Shown piece by piece: positions 1-9,097 of a stretch of 64,000 bases of DNA. The stretch is taken from assembly GCA_964607835.1 (NCBI GenBank), contig CAZSLL010000006.1, forward strand, positions 1 to 64,000. The letters are read 5' to 3'. The DNA is from DAOVFN01 sp964607835. Its GTDB lineage: Archaea > Aenigmatarchaeota > Aenigmatarchaeia > QMZP01. Made by a program: the position numbers and the translations under genes. How positions within the stretch are numbered: position 1 is the stretch's first letter; every line of letters starts with the position of its first letter. The notes beneath the pieces are model-generated. The model saw only the letters and a program-made list of their open reading frames with translations, had not been told where the DNA came from and did no database searches.

Positions 1-1
1 T

Positions 2-3000
2 TGCTGCGTTCCTGCGCCGTTCACCTTTGATTTCGATGAAGACTCCCTGCACGACTTGGAGTTCTACTGCAGGGATGCACTCGGCAACGAGGAGCAGGAA
101 GCAGACTTTGAGTGGTTCAGGGTGGATGATACACCTCCTGAGATAACTAAGACAATTAACGGGCCTCAGGTAGGAAACTGCCCACCAGAACCAGGAAGCG
201 ACGACGAATGCTGGATTAAGGATTGGTCTAACCAAGCCGATGGTACAGCAATACACATTGAAGCAATGGATCCGGACGTCACTGGCATGGGATGCGCGGT
301 TGATGAGATAGAATGCAGGTGGTGGTACATGCTCGACGGAGAAGGACCCTACCACTTCCAGAACGGAGACAGGGTATCCTCTGAATCCGCCTGGATGTCT
401 GTGCCATTTGACATAAAGTTCTATGACGAGACAGAGCACGAACTTCATGTCGAGTGCAGGGACTCTCTCGGAAACACAGTTACCGATGTAGAGACCTTCT
501 ACGTGGATTCCAGTGGACCTGACGTGAGCAAGGAGTTTGATGGGCCACAGAAGATTGAGCCCATTCCGGGATCCGACTACAGTGTAGAATGGATTGACAG
601 CGTCACAGAGATAAAGCTGACGGCTGAAGACAACCCAGACGCTCCTTGCGCTGTCGGCGTGGACAACATCTATTATGTGATATCTGAGATGGATGACGTT
701 GCCTGCGAGGATCCAGGAGAGGGATGTTACTCAGGACAGTATATGCCTGGGGCATTCACAGAGTATACCGGGCCAATAGGCGACATAGACGAGTCCTGCC
801 ACAGGATAGAGTTCTATGCCGTGGATGAGCTCGGTAACAGAGGTCCAATGGAGAAGAATTGCTTCTTCGTGGACAAGACAGAGCCTCAAATGTGGAAGGT
901 GCTTGGTGACCCCAAGGAACCCTGCGATGGAGGGGACTGTCACTACTACATAACGCAGGACACACCCATAACCTTCAACTGCGAGGACCAGGGCGACCAT
1001 CCGAGCAACGACGTCACCATGTACATAGATGTATATTGGAAGGAGACGTTCGAGGATGAGTGGCCAGCAGTGCCTGACCACAGCTTCGTGAAGAACCAGG
1101 AGAGCTGGACCTTCACCCCACACAAGGACTCGATGCACAAGTTCGAGTACTGGTGCGAGGACGCTGTGGAGAAAACAAGCGATGTCCAGACAGAAGTCGA
1201 CATCGTGGACACCGAGGCTCCTGAGATACATAAGTGGCTCGAGGGTCCGTGGCACGGCGACTGCCTCCCCGAGGACGAGGAAGACGTCTGCTACGTTGAC
1301 AGCGCAACAAGCCTGCGTTTCAACGCAGAAGACCCAGAGCCCCACCCGGTAGGTCTTGATACCTGCTACTGGTGGTACCATGTATATGAAGGAGAAGAGG
1401 AGGTACTCAGGGAGCCTTCTTCAGGCACAAATAGCCAGCAGCCAATAACGTTCCCTGAGGAGTCCAGGCATGAGGTGCACATAAAATGCACCGACCGCTT
1501 GGGCAATGTGAACGAAGATGTGGAGACATTCTACGCAGACCACACGCCTCCAGAGATAGAGAAGTGGTACGGTGAGCCATACTTTGAGACCTGTGAATTG
1601 GACCTTGACATGTTCAAGGTTTCCAATGGCGGGAGCCCAGGGGCAATCTGGACCACTAATGGCGACTGCGGCGATGAGCAGCAGGACGTCAACCACTATG
1701 CAGTGGGAGACACTGTGTACGTCAATGGCGACGGGTTCGAGCCAGGGACTTATGACTGGGAGATAAGGGGCAAGCCAGGAGAGGCTTCCTGTGACCCAGG
1801 AGAAGTCGTGGTTAGCGGAGCGTACACTGTTGACGAATCAGGAAGCTTCTGCGCAGAGGCATATACTGTTGCAGAGGGTGACTGTGGTGTCTACACTGTA
1901 GAGTTCGGCAACAAAAAGGACAACTACTACGTCGAGGGAACAGAGACGGTGAGTGAGTGCGCTGAATGGGTAAACTCCACTACACCGGTTTACGCAGACG
2001 CAGTAGACCCAGAGCCCCACCCATCAGGACTGGCAGAGATGTACTACAGAGTAACACAGGTAGACGATGTCAACTGTTGGTACAATGAAATATGCCAGGA
2101 AGCAGAGGGTGAGGGAGAGTTCACTGCCATGGAACCAGAGGCAGACTTCGCCATTGGCGAGGAGTCTTGTCACCTCATCGAGATTAGGGCAGTGGACAAC
2201 GTAGAGAAGGAATCAATCCACAAGCAGTGTGTATTCGTGGATGACACCGGACCTGAGCCGTACAAAACAGTCCTCCAGCCAAACACAAAGATAAATCCAG
2301 AGGACTACATCTGGGAATACTACCCAGAAGTGAACGGCAGGTGTTGGAACGAGTCTGCTGAGGACGGAGCCATAGACTGCTGGAAGGTAACCACCCTCAC
2401 GCCCATCGTGATGGACTGTGAGGACCCGGAGCCCCACCCAGTTGACCATGAGAGGCTTTGTTTCCATGTGGACTTCGATGCAATGGACTACACGCAGAAC
2501 CACTGCGACCCCGAGCTCGGAGAGATAATCAAAGAGGACGGGAAGGAATGGTGCTGCTACAACTACGAGGACTACAACACCGAGAATCAGGACGGAGTTT
2601 GGCTGTTCTTCAGCGAGGAGTCCGAGCACGAGCTCGAGTACTTCTGCGAGGATGCCCTTGGGAACAGGGGACCGCTCGACATAGAGAAGTTTAAGGTCGA
2701 GGGAACAGCATTCAAGGTACCGCTTTTCAAGAAGTGGAACCTTATGTCAGTGCCGTTCCAGCTGCTCGACAGCGACCCGGACGTGGTCTTTGACAACGTC
2801 TCAGAAGAGGTCGAGGCAGTGTGGACCTATGACGGAGAAACAGAAGAGTGGTATGCCCATTTCCCGAACGATCCCGGAGCAAGCGACCTTGAGTCAATAG
2901 AGCCGGGTTGGGGATACTGGGTGTTCTCCAACGACAACGCAGAGCTGAAGATTGGCGGAAGCCTATTCAAGCCCGGACCGTACATGCCTATAGATAGGCT

Positions 3001-3409
3001 CCTGACACAGGGATGGAACCTCATAGGCTACTACGGAACAGACTGGCAGGACTACAACGAAGTGGTTGACCCGTGCGAATACGGAAGGGGACTGCCCTTC
3101 TTCAACAACGTGTACAATTCACTGTACTCGCTGATGGAGGAGGTATCTGTCCTTGACCCAGACGCACACTTCCTGCCGCTCAGGGACGAGTGGGCCAAGC
3201 CGAACTGGAGGTCTCTGTGGACATTCCACACCTGTGGCATAGACGACCCAACGAATCAGCCCGAGTGGATACCGCTAGACTACGAGGACATGATGTATCC
3301 AGGATACGGATTCTGGATAAACATGCAGACGGATGACATGTATCACCCGTCATTCAAGGTCCTCGGAGGACAGCAGGTATTTCCTGGACCGTCTGTGGAT
3401 ATAGTGTGA
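2..3409 (+). CDS. Giant repeat-containing surface protein, 5' end outside window
   Basis: The reading frame is open from the first bases, so the N-terminus lies upstream of the window. The visible ~1,135 residues contain repeated blocks of about 100-150 residues, each ending in a pattern like HxLxxxCxDxLGNxxxDxExFxVDxTxPxIxK, with conserved cysteines and acidic residues. This looks like a tandem Ig/cadherin-like extracellular protein with disulfides. Near residues 900-1110 the repeats give way to a module with two WNLxSxPF / WNLIGYYG stretches and a PGWGYWVF motif, a C-terminal module common in archaeal secreted proteins. No transmembrane anchor is visible at the C-terminus. A strong hairpin follows the stop. 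A surface role is inferred; the ligand is unknown. Confidence 0.85.
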   Translation, partial: CCVPAPFTFDFDEDSLHDLEFYCRDALGNEEQEADFEWFRVDDTPPEITKTINGPQVGNCPPEPGSDDECWIKDWSNQADGTAIHIEAMDPDVTGMGCAVDEIECRWWYMLDGEGPYHFQNGDRVSSESAWMSVPFDIKFYDETEHELHVECRDSLGNTVTDVETFYVDSSGPDVSKEFDGPQKIEPIPGSDYSVEWIDSVTEIKLTAEDNPDAPCAVGVDNIYYVISEMDDVACEDPGEGCYSGQYMPGAFTEYTGPIGDIDESCHRIEFYAVDELGNRGPMEKNCFFVDKTEPQMWKVLGDPKEPCDGGDCHYYITQDTPITFNCEDQGDHPSNDVTMYIDVYWKETFEDEWPAVPDHSFVKNQESWTFTPHKDSMHKFEYWCEDAVEKTSDVQTEVDIVDTEAPEIHKWLEGPWHGDCLPEDEEDVCYVDSATSLRFNAEDPEPHPVGLDTCYWWYHVYEGEEEVLREPSSGTNSQQPITFPEESRHEVHIKCTDRLGNVNEDVETFYADHTPPEIEKWYGEPYFETCELDLDMFKVSNGGSPGAIWTTNGDCGDEQQDVNHYAVGDTVYVNGDGFEPGTYDWEIRGKPGEASCDPGEVVVSGAYTVDESGSFCAEAYTVAEGDCGVYTVEFGNKKDNYYVEGTETVSECAEWVNSTTPVYADAVDPEPHPSGLAEMYYRVTQVDDVNCWYNEICQEAEGEGEFTAMEPEADFAIGEESCHLIEIRAVDNVEKESIHKQCVFVDDTGPEPYKTVLQPNTKINPEDYIWEYYPEVNGRCWNESAEDGAIDCWKVTTLTPIVMDCEDPEPHPVDHERLCFHVDFDAMDYTQNHCDPELGEIIKEDGKEWCCYNYEDYNTENQDGVWLFFSEESEHELEYFCEDALGNRGPLDIEKFKVEGTAFKVPLFKKWNLMSVPFQLLDSDPDVVFDNVSEEVEAVWTYDGETEEWYAHFPNDPGASDLESIEPGWGYWVFSNDNAELKIGGSLFKPGPYMPIDRLLTQGWNLIGYYGTDWQDYNEVVDPCEYGRGLPFFNNVYNSLYSLMEEVSVLDPDAHFLPLRDEWAKPNWRSLWTFHTCGIDDPTNQPEWIPLDYEDMMYPGYGFWINMQTDDMYHPSFKVLGGQQVFPGPSVDIV

Positions 3410-3414
3410 TATAA

Positions 3415-3440
3415 TTTGGGGTCCTGAAAGGGACCCCAAA
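3415..3440 (+). terminator. Hairpin after the giant surface protein gene
   Basis: Perfect 10-bp inverted repeat (TTTGGGGTCC / GGACCCCAAA) with a 6-nt loop, starting 5 nt after the stop codon and followed by an ACCTTTTATTATT stretch. It looks like an intrinsic terminator or a 3'-end stabiliser; the T-run after the stem also overlaps the next gene's promoter region. Confidence 0.65.
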
Positions 3441-3485
3441 ACCTTTTATTATTAACTGTTCAGTTATGACATACAGGTGAAAAAC

Positions 3486-4439
3486 ATGAATTCGAAGATA
3501 ATGATCCCGGTATCTTTTATCATGATATTCCTTATAATGCCAATAATTTCCTCAGCGCAGGCGCCCTGCATACCAACGAGGTTCTACGGTGATGTTGCGG
3601 TCAATGGAAACCCGGCTCCAGCAGGACTCAAGATTACAGCGGAGATAGACGGTGTGGAGATGGCAGAAACCATCACCCAGGAGAACGGAAAATACGGCTT
3701 TGCTCCCTACACTTTTGATGTTCCTGACAACGACAACAACTGCGACAACCAGGCCATAGTTAAGTTCTACATAAGGGATGTTCTTGCAGGCGAGTCCATG
3801 CTTGAGGGCGAGGGCGACGACCATCTCGTGAGGCTCGACCTCTCGGCCAGCGGAGTACAGTACTGCGGGGACGGCTCCTGTAATGGTGATGAATCATGCT
3901 CAAGCTGCCCAAAGGACTGCGGTGAGTGCAGTAATGGTGGCGGCTCCTCGGGCGGCGGCCCTTCCGGTGGCGGGGGAGGCGGAGCATATGTCCCTCAGGA
4001 GTGCACGCCTGACTGGGAGTGCTCCTCATGGTCTCAGTGCATCAATGGCACCCAGGCAAGGGAGTGCATTGATGTTGATGAGTGCGACACAGAAGAGGGA
4101 AAGCCCCCGGAGGAACAGGATTGCGGAATAAAGGCGGCTCTTCCTGATAACTGCGAAGAGGGGGAGACCATTTGTGTAGGAAGGGATGTGTTCGAGTGCG
4201 GAGCCAACAGTGTATGGCACGAGAACCATACATGCGAGGATGCCTGCTCCGAGGGATTCTGCGTGGAGAGCGTGGAGGAGACAAGCTCAGACTCTGTCCA
4301 GGGAGCCGGCATAACAGGCCTTCTCTTCGGTAACCCGGTCATGGCGGGCGGGGCTGGCGTGCTGGTGCTCATGCTCATAGCGGGCGGGTACTTCCTCTGG
4401 AAGAGGGGCGGAAAGCCCTCCAAGCAGTCCAAGCAGTAA
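3486..4439 (+). CDS. Secreted Cys-rich protein with C-terminal membrane anchor
   Basis: Protein of 317 residues. The ATG at 3486 gives a signal peptide (MNSKIMIPVSFIMIF...) with a likely cleavage site after SSAQA; a GTG at 3477 is an alternative. An Ig-like/carboxypeptidase-regulatory-like beta domain (about residues 25-115) is followed by a CGDGSCNGDESC...CPKDCG module, a Gly/Ser-rich linker, a CTPDWECSSWSQC module resembling thrombospondin-type repeats, another Cys-rich stretch, and a C-terminal transmembrane helix with a basic tail (KRGGKPSKQSKQ). Such Cys modules recur in DPANN-type archaeal surface proteins. The gene is separated from the giant surface protein by a hairpin, so it is probably transcribed on its own. 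Function unknown. Confidence 0.85.
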   Translation: MNSKIMIPVSFIMIFLIMPIISSAQAPCIPTRFYGDVAVNGNPAPAGLKITAEIDGVEMAETITQENGKYGFAPYTFDVPDNDNNCDNQAIVKFYIRDVLAGESMLEGEGDDHLVRLDLSASGVQYCGDGSCNGDESCSSCPKDCGECSNGGGSSGGGPSGGGGGGAYVPQECTPDWECSSWSQCINGTQARECIDVDECDTEEGKPPEEQDCGIKAALPDNCEEGETICVGRDVFECGANSVWHENHTCEDACSEGFCVESVEETSSDSVQGAGITGLLFGNPVMAGGAGVLVLMLIAGGYFLWKRGGKPSKQSKQ

Positions 4440-4483
4440 ACATTTAAAACCATTATTCTCAAGATATTGTTTAAGGTGTGACA

Positions 4484-6549
4484 ATGGCTGACGTTATGCT
4501 GCCCATGATTGCCGGTTCCATTGGCATGCTCTTCGCAGTCTACTTCATATTCGCGGTGCTCAGGAAGGAGACCGGGACCCCCAAGATGCAGGAGATTTCC
4601 CGGGCCATCCACGAGGGCGCCATGGCCTACCTCAACAGGGAGTACAGGACCATAGCCGTTTTCGCCGCTGTGATAACCGTGGCCCTGGGCCTTTTCGTCA
4701 ACGTGCCAACTGCTGTCACCTTCCTGGCAGGGGCCATACTCTCAGCCTTTGCCGGCTGGATTGGCATGAACATATCTGTCCGGGCCAACGTGAGGACGGC
4801 CCAGGCAGCCAAGAAGGGCCTCAGGGAGGCACTGGACGTGGCCTTCAAGGGCGGAGCGGTAACGGGAATGTCCGTTGCAGCGCTTGCCCTTCTCGGAGTG
4901 GCCATATTCTACTGGATATACCAGGACCCCATACTCATAGTGGGCTTCGGGTTCGGCGGCTCTTTGGTAAGCCTCTTCGCCAGGATTGGCGGGGGCATAT
5001 ACACCAAGGCAGCTGACGTGGGGGCTGACCTCGTGGGCAAGATTGAGGCAGGAATCCCAGAAGACGACCCCAGGAATCCCGCTGTCATTGCGGACAACGT
5101 GGGGGACAACGTGGGCGACTGCGCCGGAATGGCAGCAGACCTGTTCGAGACCTATGCAGTGACCCTCATATGGCTCCGAGCCGCGCAGTATTGACGTTAA
5201 CGGTGGTGAAACGTTAAAGCTGGCNNNNNNNNNNGACCTATGCGGTTACCCTCATAGGCGCCATGCTCCTGGGGCATGTGCTCAACGTGCCCGGAGGGGT
5301 ACAGTACCCCCTCCTCATTGGAGCAGGGGCCATATTCGCCTCCATACTGGGAAGCTTCTTCGTGAGGCTGAGAGGAGAGTCCATAATGAGGGCCCTCTAC
5401 CAGGGCGTCATAGCATCCGTGGTCTTTGGGGCAGCAATATTCTACCTGCTCATAGACAACATCATGATATTCTACACATCGCTGGTGGGGCTGGGCATAA
5501 CCCTTTTCCTGTTCGCCATAACAGAGTACTACACCTCCACCAGGTACTCCCCTGTGAAGGGCCTGGCAGAGGCCAGCAAGACAGGGGCAGGGACCAACAT
5601 AATCGCAGGCCTGGCCCTGGGCATGCGCTCCACCTGGATGCCCACCCTGGTCATTGTGGCGGGGATTCTCCTTTCATACTGGCTCCTGGGCATCTACGGC
5701 ATAGCCATAGCGGTGATGGCCATGCTCTCCATGACAGGGATGATTATAGCACTTGACTCCTACGGCCCAATAACTGACAATGCGGGGGGAATAGCCGAGA
5801 TGGCCAACCTTGACAAGAAGATAAGGGACACCACTGACAAGCTGGATGCCGTGGGCAACACCACCAAGGCCGTCACGAAGGCTTTCGCCATAGGCTCGGC
5901 CGCCCTGGCAGCGCTCACGCTGTTCGCTGCATTCGTTCTGGAGCTCGAGGTCGTGAGGCAGAGCATGGGCATGACCGATGCTCTTGTGTTCAAGCTGGGC
6001 AACCCTTATGTGCTCGCAGGGCTCCTGATAGGCGGGCTCATACCGTTCATATTCTCGTCCATGCTCATGAAATCTGTGGGAAAGGGGGCCTTTGCCGTGG
6101 TTGAGGAGGTCAGGAGGCAGTTCAAGAAGGGCATAATGCAGGGCAAGGCCAAGCCAGACTACTCCAAGGCAGTGGACATTGTCACAAAGACTTCACTAAA
6201 AGAGATGACTGTTCCCGCCCTGCTGGCCGTGCTCTCCCCGCTCCTGGTCGGGTTCCTTCTGGGCCCGCTTGCTCTTGGAGGTCTGCTCATGGGTGTGATA
6301 ATATCAGGACTCATGATGGCCCTCATGATGGCCAACGGGGGCGGCGCCTGGGACAACGCCAAGAAATACATAGAGGACGGAAACTTCGGCGGAAAGGGCT
6401 CTGAGGCCCACAAGGCCGCCGTGGTCGGGGACACAGTGGGTGACCCATGCAAGGACACCGCAGGTCCGGCCATAAACCCGCTCATCAAGGTAATGAACAC
6501 CATAGCGATAATCTTCGTGGCCCTTATAGTGATGTACGCGCTTGTTTAG
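4484..6549 (+). CDS. hppA: Membrane-bound proton-translocating pyrophosphatase, interrupted by an assembly gap
   Basis: Integral membrane pyrophosphatase that couples PPi hydrolysis to ion pumping. The first part contains the signature DVGADLVGKIEAGIPEDDPRN and the second GDTVGDPCKDTAGPAINP, plus many transmembrane helices. The motif GNTTKA carries Lys at the position that separates K+-independent from K+-dependent enzymes (Ala in the latter), so this should be a K+-independent H+-pump. The start is ATG 4484 after an AAGGTG ribosome-binding site. The frame appears to stop at 5192-5194, but only after sequence that departs from the family. After 10 Ns it resumes with TYAVTLIGAMLLG, repeating the TYAVTLI already read before the break. 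The natural gene is almost certainly one continuous frame of about 680 residues. Confidence 0.9.
5147..5256. other. Assembly gap and probable mis-join inside hppA
   Basis: Ten Ns at 5225-5234. The 22 nt before the divergence (gacctatgcagtgaccctca..., from about 5149) reappear after the gap (gacctatgcggttaccctca..., from 5235) with only synonymous changes (gca/gcg, gtg/gtt). The 54 nt at 5171-5224 encode nothing recognisable and create a false stop. This is best read as two contig ends, possibly from two strains, scaffolded with an arbitrary gap. Confidence 0.85.
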
Positions 6550-6551
6550 GG
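6514..6551 (+). repeat. hppA 3'-end repeat, copy 1 (in gene)
   Basis: Thirty-eight nucleotides encoding FVALIVMYALV-stop at the genuine end of hppA. A second copy lies at 7593-7630, on the far side of the HEPN/nucleotidyltransferase genes. Confidence 0.9.
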
Positions 6552-6570
6552 AGCAGGGTGCAGTGCAAAT

Positions 6571-6987
6571 TCAAAGCCTCTTTTCTACAATCGATTTCAG
6601 CTTGACTATTACCTGCATTATGTCCCTCTCTCTTCTTGCAAGATAATCATGATCCACATGGCGGCCGTAATATTTGACCCCTGCCCTTTTCCTTCTCATG
6701 TCATCAATAAGCTCTATTTCATGGCTTCCCAGTTCCCTGTACCTTCTCATGTAGTTTATGCTGTTTATGTGGGCGCCGGTGATATCGCTCCTGGTCTTGT
6801 AGCCATCAAGGCACAATATCGAAGTTATCAGCTCGATAAGGGACTCATAATACTCTTCTGTTATCTTTGATGCAAATCTAATTGTGTCGGCCTCCCTCAT
6901 CAGCTTGATGTTGTCCAGCCTGACCTCAACCATCTCCATAAGGCTCTTTGCCCTCTCCCTGTCAGGGGTTGTCTCTATGAAATCCAT
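6571..6987 (-). CDS. HEPN-domain protein (probable toxin half of HEPN/MNT pair)
   Basis: Protein of 138 residues, all-helical, of the HEPN type found next to minimal nucleotidyltransferases. Such pairs act as toxin-antitoxin modules in which the HEPN partner is an RNase and the MNT partner restrains it, in characterised systems by adenylylating it. An RELGSH (R-x4-H) is present around residues 84-89, but the usual RX4-6H active-site context is not clean, so catalytic activity is uncertain. It shares one base with the upstream MNT gene, so both are translated from one message. The cassette lies between two copies of the hppA 3' end. Confidence 0.75.
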   Translation of the reverse strand: MDFIETTPDRERAKSLMEMVEVRLDNIKLMREADTIRFASKITEEYYESLIELITSILCLDGYKTRSDITGAHINSINYMRRYRELGSHEIELIDDMRRKRAGVKYYGRHVDHDYLARRERDIMQVIVKLKSIVEKRL

Positions 6988-7532
6988 CAGAACACCCTGA
7001 GGTAGCCCCTCAGCACAATGCCGTTGATTATGTTGTTCCTCAACTCCTTGGGAAGCCTGCCCAGGCTGGGGCTGAAATGCAGGCTTATCTTCCTCTTGAG
7101 AACTTTCTCGTATTTCCTAAAATCCAGCCTCTTCTCACCAGAGGAAAGGAAAATGTCAACGTCGCTTTCCTTCACATCCTCCCCCCTGGCAGCAGACCCA
7201 AAAAGCACAACCGCATCAGGGGAGAATTCCTCTGAAATGAACTCCAAGAGCCCGGATTCTTCCAGCCGGAATATCATGTCCACCTTCTTGTAGAACCTGA
7301 ACAGCTCACTCGCCCTGTTTGGCCAGAATAAAGGATAGGACCTTCCCCCTGACCTGGTCACAAGCGGATAGCCGTGCTTCTCCTCTCTGGAGAGCCTGTC
7401 AAGGTGCAGCTTTACAGAGGTTGGTGCGAGGCCAATCTGCTTGGATATCCACCTGATTGTGAAGCCCTCGCTTGGTGCAGGGTCATCAAAGAAAACCCGC
7501 AGAACCCTCCAGGTGCTATAATTTTGTATCAT
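6987..7532 (-). CDS. HTH-nucleotidyltransferase (MNT) protein, antitoxin-like
   Basis: Protein of 181 residues. Residues 1-75 form a winged helix-turn-helix (ISKQIGLAPTSVKLHLDRL), fused to a minimal nucleotidyltransferase domain with VVLFGSAARGE and SDVDIF, the glycine-serine and Asp-x-Asp metal-binding motifs of the Pol-beta superfamily. First gene of the two-gene HEPN/MNT operon. TCATATG-containing near-repeats lie upstream (about 7528-7556), plausible autoregulatory sites for the fused HTH. Family knowledge supports an antitoxin role; the partner and target were not tested here. Confidence 0.8.
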   Translation of the reverse strand: MIQNYSTWRVLRVFFDDPAPSEGFTIRWISKQIGLAPTSVKLHLDRLSREEKHGYPLVTRSGGRSYPLFWPNRASELFRFYKKVDMIFRLEESGLLEFISEEFSPDAVVLFGSAARGEDVKESDVDIFLSSGEKRLDFRKYEKVLKRKISLHFSPSLGRLPKELRNNIINGIVLRGYLRVF

Positions 7533-7592
7533 ATGTAATATTATTGTTTCATATGATTTATAAATGTTTACATGCTTATACAGGACATCTGG

Positions 7593-7630
7593 TTCGTGGC
7601 CCTCATCGTGATGTACGCTCTTGTTTAGGG
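7593..7630 (+). repeat. hppA 3'-end repeat, copy 2 (relic)
   Basis: Thirty-eight nucleotides matching 6514-6551 at 35 positions. All three differences are synonymous in the hppA frame (ctt/ctc, ata/atc, gcg/gct), so this copy still reads FVALIVMYALV-stop. The preceding codons read D-I-W, after which similarity to hppA is lost. Confidence 0.9.
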
Positions 7631-7660
7631 GGTGGATAATTGGCTATTATTAGCTATACA

Positions 7661-7906
7661 TTACAGGTACTCTTTCTCTGCTATTGAAAGCATCTTGCCT
7701 GACCTTGATAATGAAACGCAGTCATCCTTTTTATGGGGTTCCAGAAGCCCCTTCTTCTTCAGGGATTTCGCTGCTTTTTTTAGCATTTTCATGTTCCTTT
7801 CCCTCTTCGGGAAATAGCGTTTTAACGTGTCGATGTTTGTGTAGTTTTCGCCTATCTTCCTTGCTGAGTATAAACCCCGGATTATGACTTTCTCATACCT
7901 CTCCAT
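7661..7906 (-). CDS. Small winged-helix DNA-binding-like protein
   Basis: Eighty-one residues from ATG 7906 (a TTG 12 nt upstream is possible). Basic helices (NMKMLKKAAKSLKKKGLLEP) followed by a short wing and a helix resemble a minimal winged helix. It is oriented like the HEPN/MNT genes and lies just beyond the hppA relic. A TATA-like run (aatatatg) lies upstream near 7935. Probably a small regulator; no target is evident. Confidence 0.5.
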   Translation of the reverse strand: MERYEKVIIRGLYSARKIGENYTNIDTLKRYFPKRERNMKMLKKAAKSLKKKGLLEPHKKDDCVSLSRSGKMLSIAEKEYL

Positions 7907-8007
7907 TGGCACCAGCAATAATTAATGAGAACACATATATTTAAAGTTTCAGTGATTGAAAGTTATAATTATAAATATAAAAACTTTTATAAATGTTACT
8001 ATGCAGG

Positions 8008-8028
8008 ATGTTACTAAGGTGGTAACAT
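8008..8028 (+). promoter_or_regulatory. Palindrome over the RBS and start of the 8027 gene
   Basis: ATGTTAC at 8008-8014 and GTAACAT at 8022-8028 form a perfect 7-bp inverted repeat around TAAGGTG, covering the ribosome-binding site (AAGGTGG) and overlapping the ATG at 8027. A further half-site TGTTACTA lies at about 7994. This is a good candidate for an autoregulatory operator or an RNA hairpin sequestering the start. Confidence 0.6.
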
Positions 8029-8440
8029 GATTAGCAGTTTTGTGAAGGCCTTGGGAAACAGTCCCAGAATAAGGGTATGGGATTATCTTGTAGTTACCAG
8101 GGGGATGTTTGATTTCTCCATGACAGATCTTTCAGAGGGTTCTGATGTTTCTTGGAATACGCTTAAAGGCATATCACCTGATTTCATAAAGAAAAGGATA
8201 ATTGTTCCCACAAGGAATATAGGAAGGGCAACCCTTTACAAGCTCAACGAAGAGCATCCTGAAAGCAGGTTCATGATTACGTTACACAAAGCCATTTCTA
8301 TGGTATTTGTCAGGGGAGGCGAACTCAACATAAAAACGCAGATAACAAAGATAAAGGGAAATAATCGGTCCGGGCAAGAGGAAATAGACATCCCTGTCAG
8401 CGAAGGAATTGGTTGGGCAAAAGAAAGGGTTTGTGAATGA
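8027..8440 (+). CDS. Winged-helix transcriptional regulator
   Basis: Protein of 137 residues. The N-terminal ~80 residues (ALGNSPRIRVWDYLV..., DLSEGSDVSWNTLKGISPDF, then a beta wing TRNIGRATLYKLN) form a winged helix-turn-helix of a type common in archaea. The C-terminal ~55 residues are less structured. The gene has a good AAGGTGG ribosome-binding site inside a palindrome that overlaps the start codon, which suggests autoregulation. Its sequence is more AT-rich than hppA or the genes after 8.5 kb, so it may belong to the same acquired segment as the HEPN/MNT cassette. Confidence 0.7.
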   Translation: MISSFVKALGNSPRIRVWDYLVVTRGMFDFSMTDLSEGSDVSWNTLKGISPDFIKKRIIVPTRNIGRATLYKLNEEHPESRFMITLHKAISMVFVRGGELNIKTQITKIKGNNRSGQEEIDIPVSEGIGWAKERVCE

Positions 8441-8518
8441 TGCCTGGTCAGATATTACCGCATTTTTTTCGCTCATCTCAATAAAAAGCGTTTTTAACCC
8501 TGGCTCCAAATAATCAGT

Positions 8519-9097
8519 ATGACCGAGTGGGACAAGGCAAAGGGCTCCCGCACCGGCAAGATTGCCTCCATAAAGAAGCTGGTCTCAAGCTATGACTACT
8601 CCAGCGAGGAGGCTGCCCACAGGACAGACGACCTTCTCAGGGAGACCATGATAGCCAACCTCAGGACAGCCAAGTCAGACATGTTCAATGTTCTGAACAC
8701 GGCATTCGAGCGCCACCAGGACCTCATGATAAAGCCCCTGGAGAGGCTCAGGGACGAGATAGACATGTTCAATGACGACATAAAGATTCGCACGTTCATA
8801 TGGGACAGGGCGAAGAGCGCCCCCTGGCTGGGAAAGCTCGTGGACTATGACTACAGGATTCTCACTGGCCTGGGCAACCTGCTCAGGGGCATAAGGGAGC
8901 TCCACAGGCTTGTCCTTGAAGCAAAGGCCGAAGCCAGGGACATGAGGTCCATTGACGAAAAGGCAGGGGCGGTGAAGAAGGAGCTGGACGAGCTCATCGC
9001 CATGTTCAGGGAGAGGGACGTCCTTTGCAACCTTGAGGATGCCGCACTTCAGGAGGATTTCGAGGGCCTGAGCAGGGAGATAAGGAAGGGGATATGA
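8519..9097 (+). CDS. Alpha-helical protein of unknown function, coupled to a rhomboid gene
   Basis: Protein of 192 residues, almost entirely predicted helix with charged heptad-like stretches (LLRETMIANLRTAKSDMFNVL; IRELHRLVLEAKAEARDM), no cysteines apart from one, no transmembrane segment. I do not recognise a family. The last codons overlap the rhomboid protease start (ATGA at 9094-9097), implying translational coupling. It could be a cytoplasmic coiled-coil partner or scaffold for the protease. Confidence 0.7.
   Translation: MTEWDKAKGSRTGKIASIKKLVSSYDYSSEEAAHRTDDLLRETMIANLRTAKSDMFNVLNTAFERHQDLMIKPLERLRDEIDMFNDDIKIRTFIWDRAKSAPWLGKLVDYDYRILTGLGNLLRGIRELHRLVLEAKAEARDMRSIDEKAGAVKKELDELIAMFRERDVLCNLEDAALQEDFEGLSREIRKGI

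Noticed and set aside
731..1381. Minus-strand coding frame of 216 codons
   Set aside because: It lies wholly antisense to the giant surface protein and its product lacks any domain-like pattern; GC-rich coding DNA commonly yields such frames.
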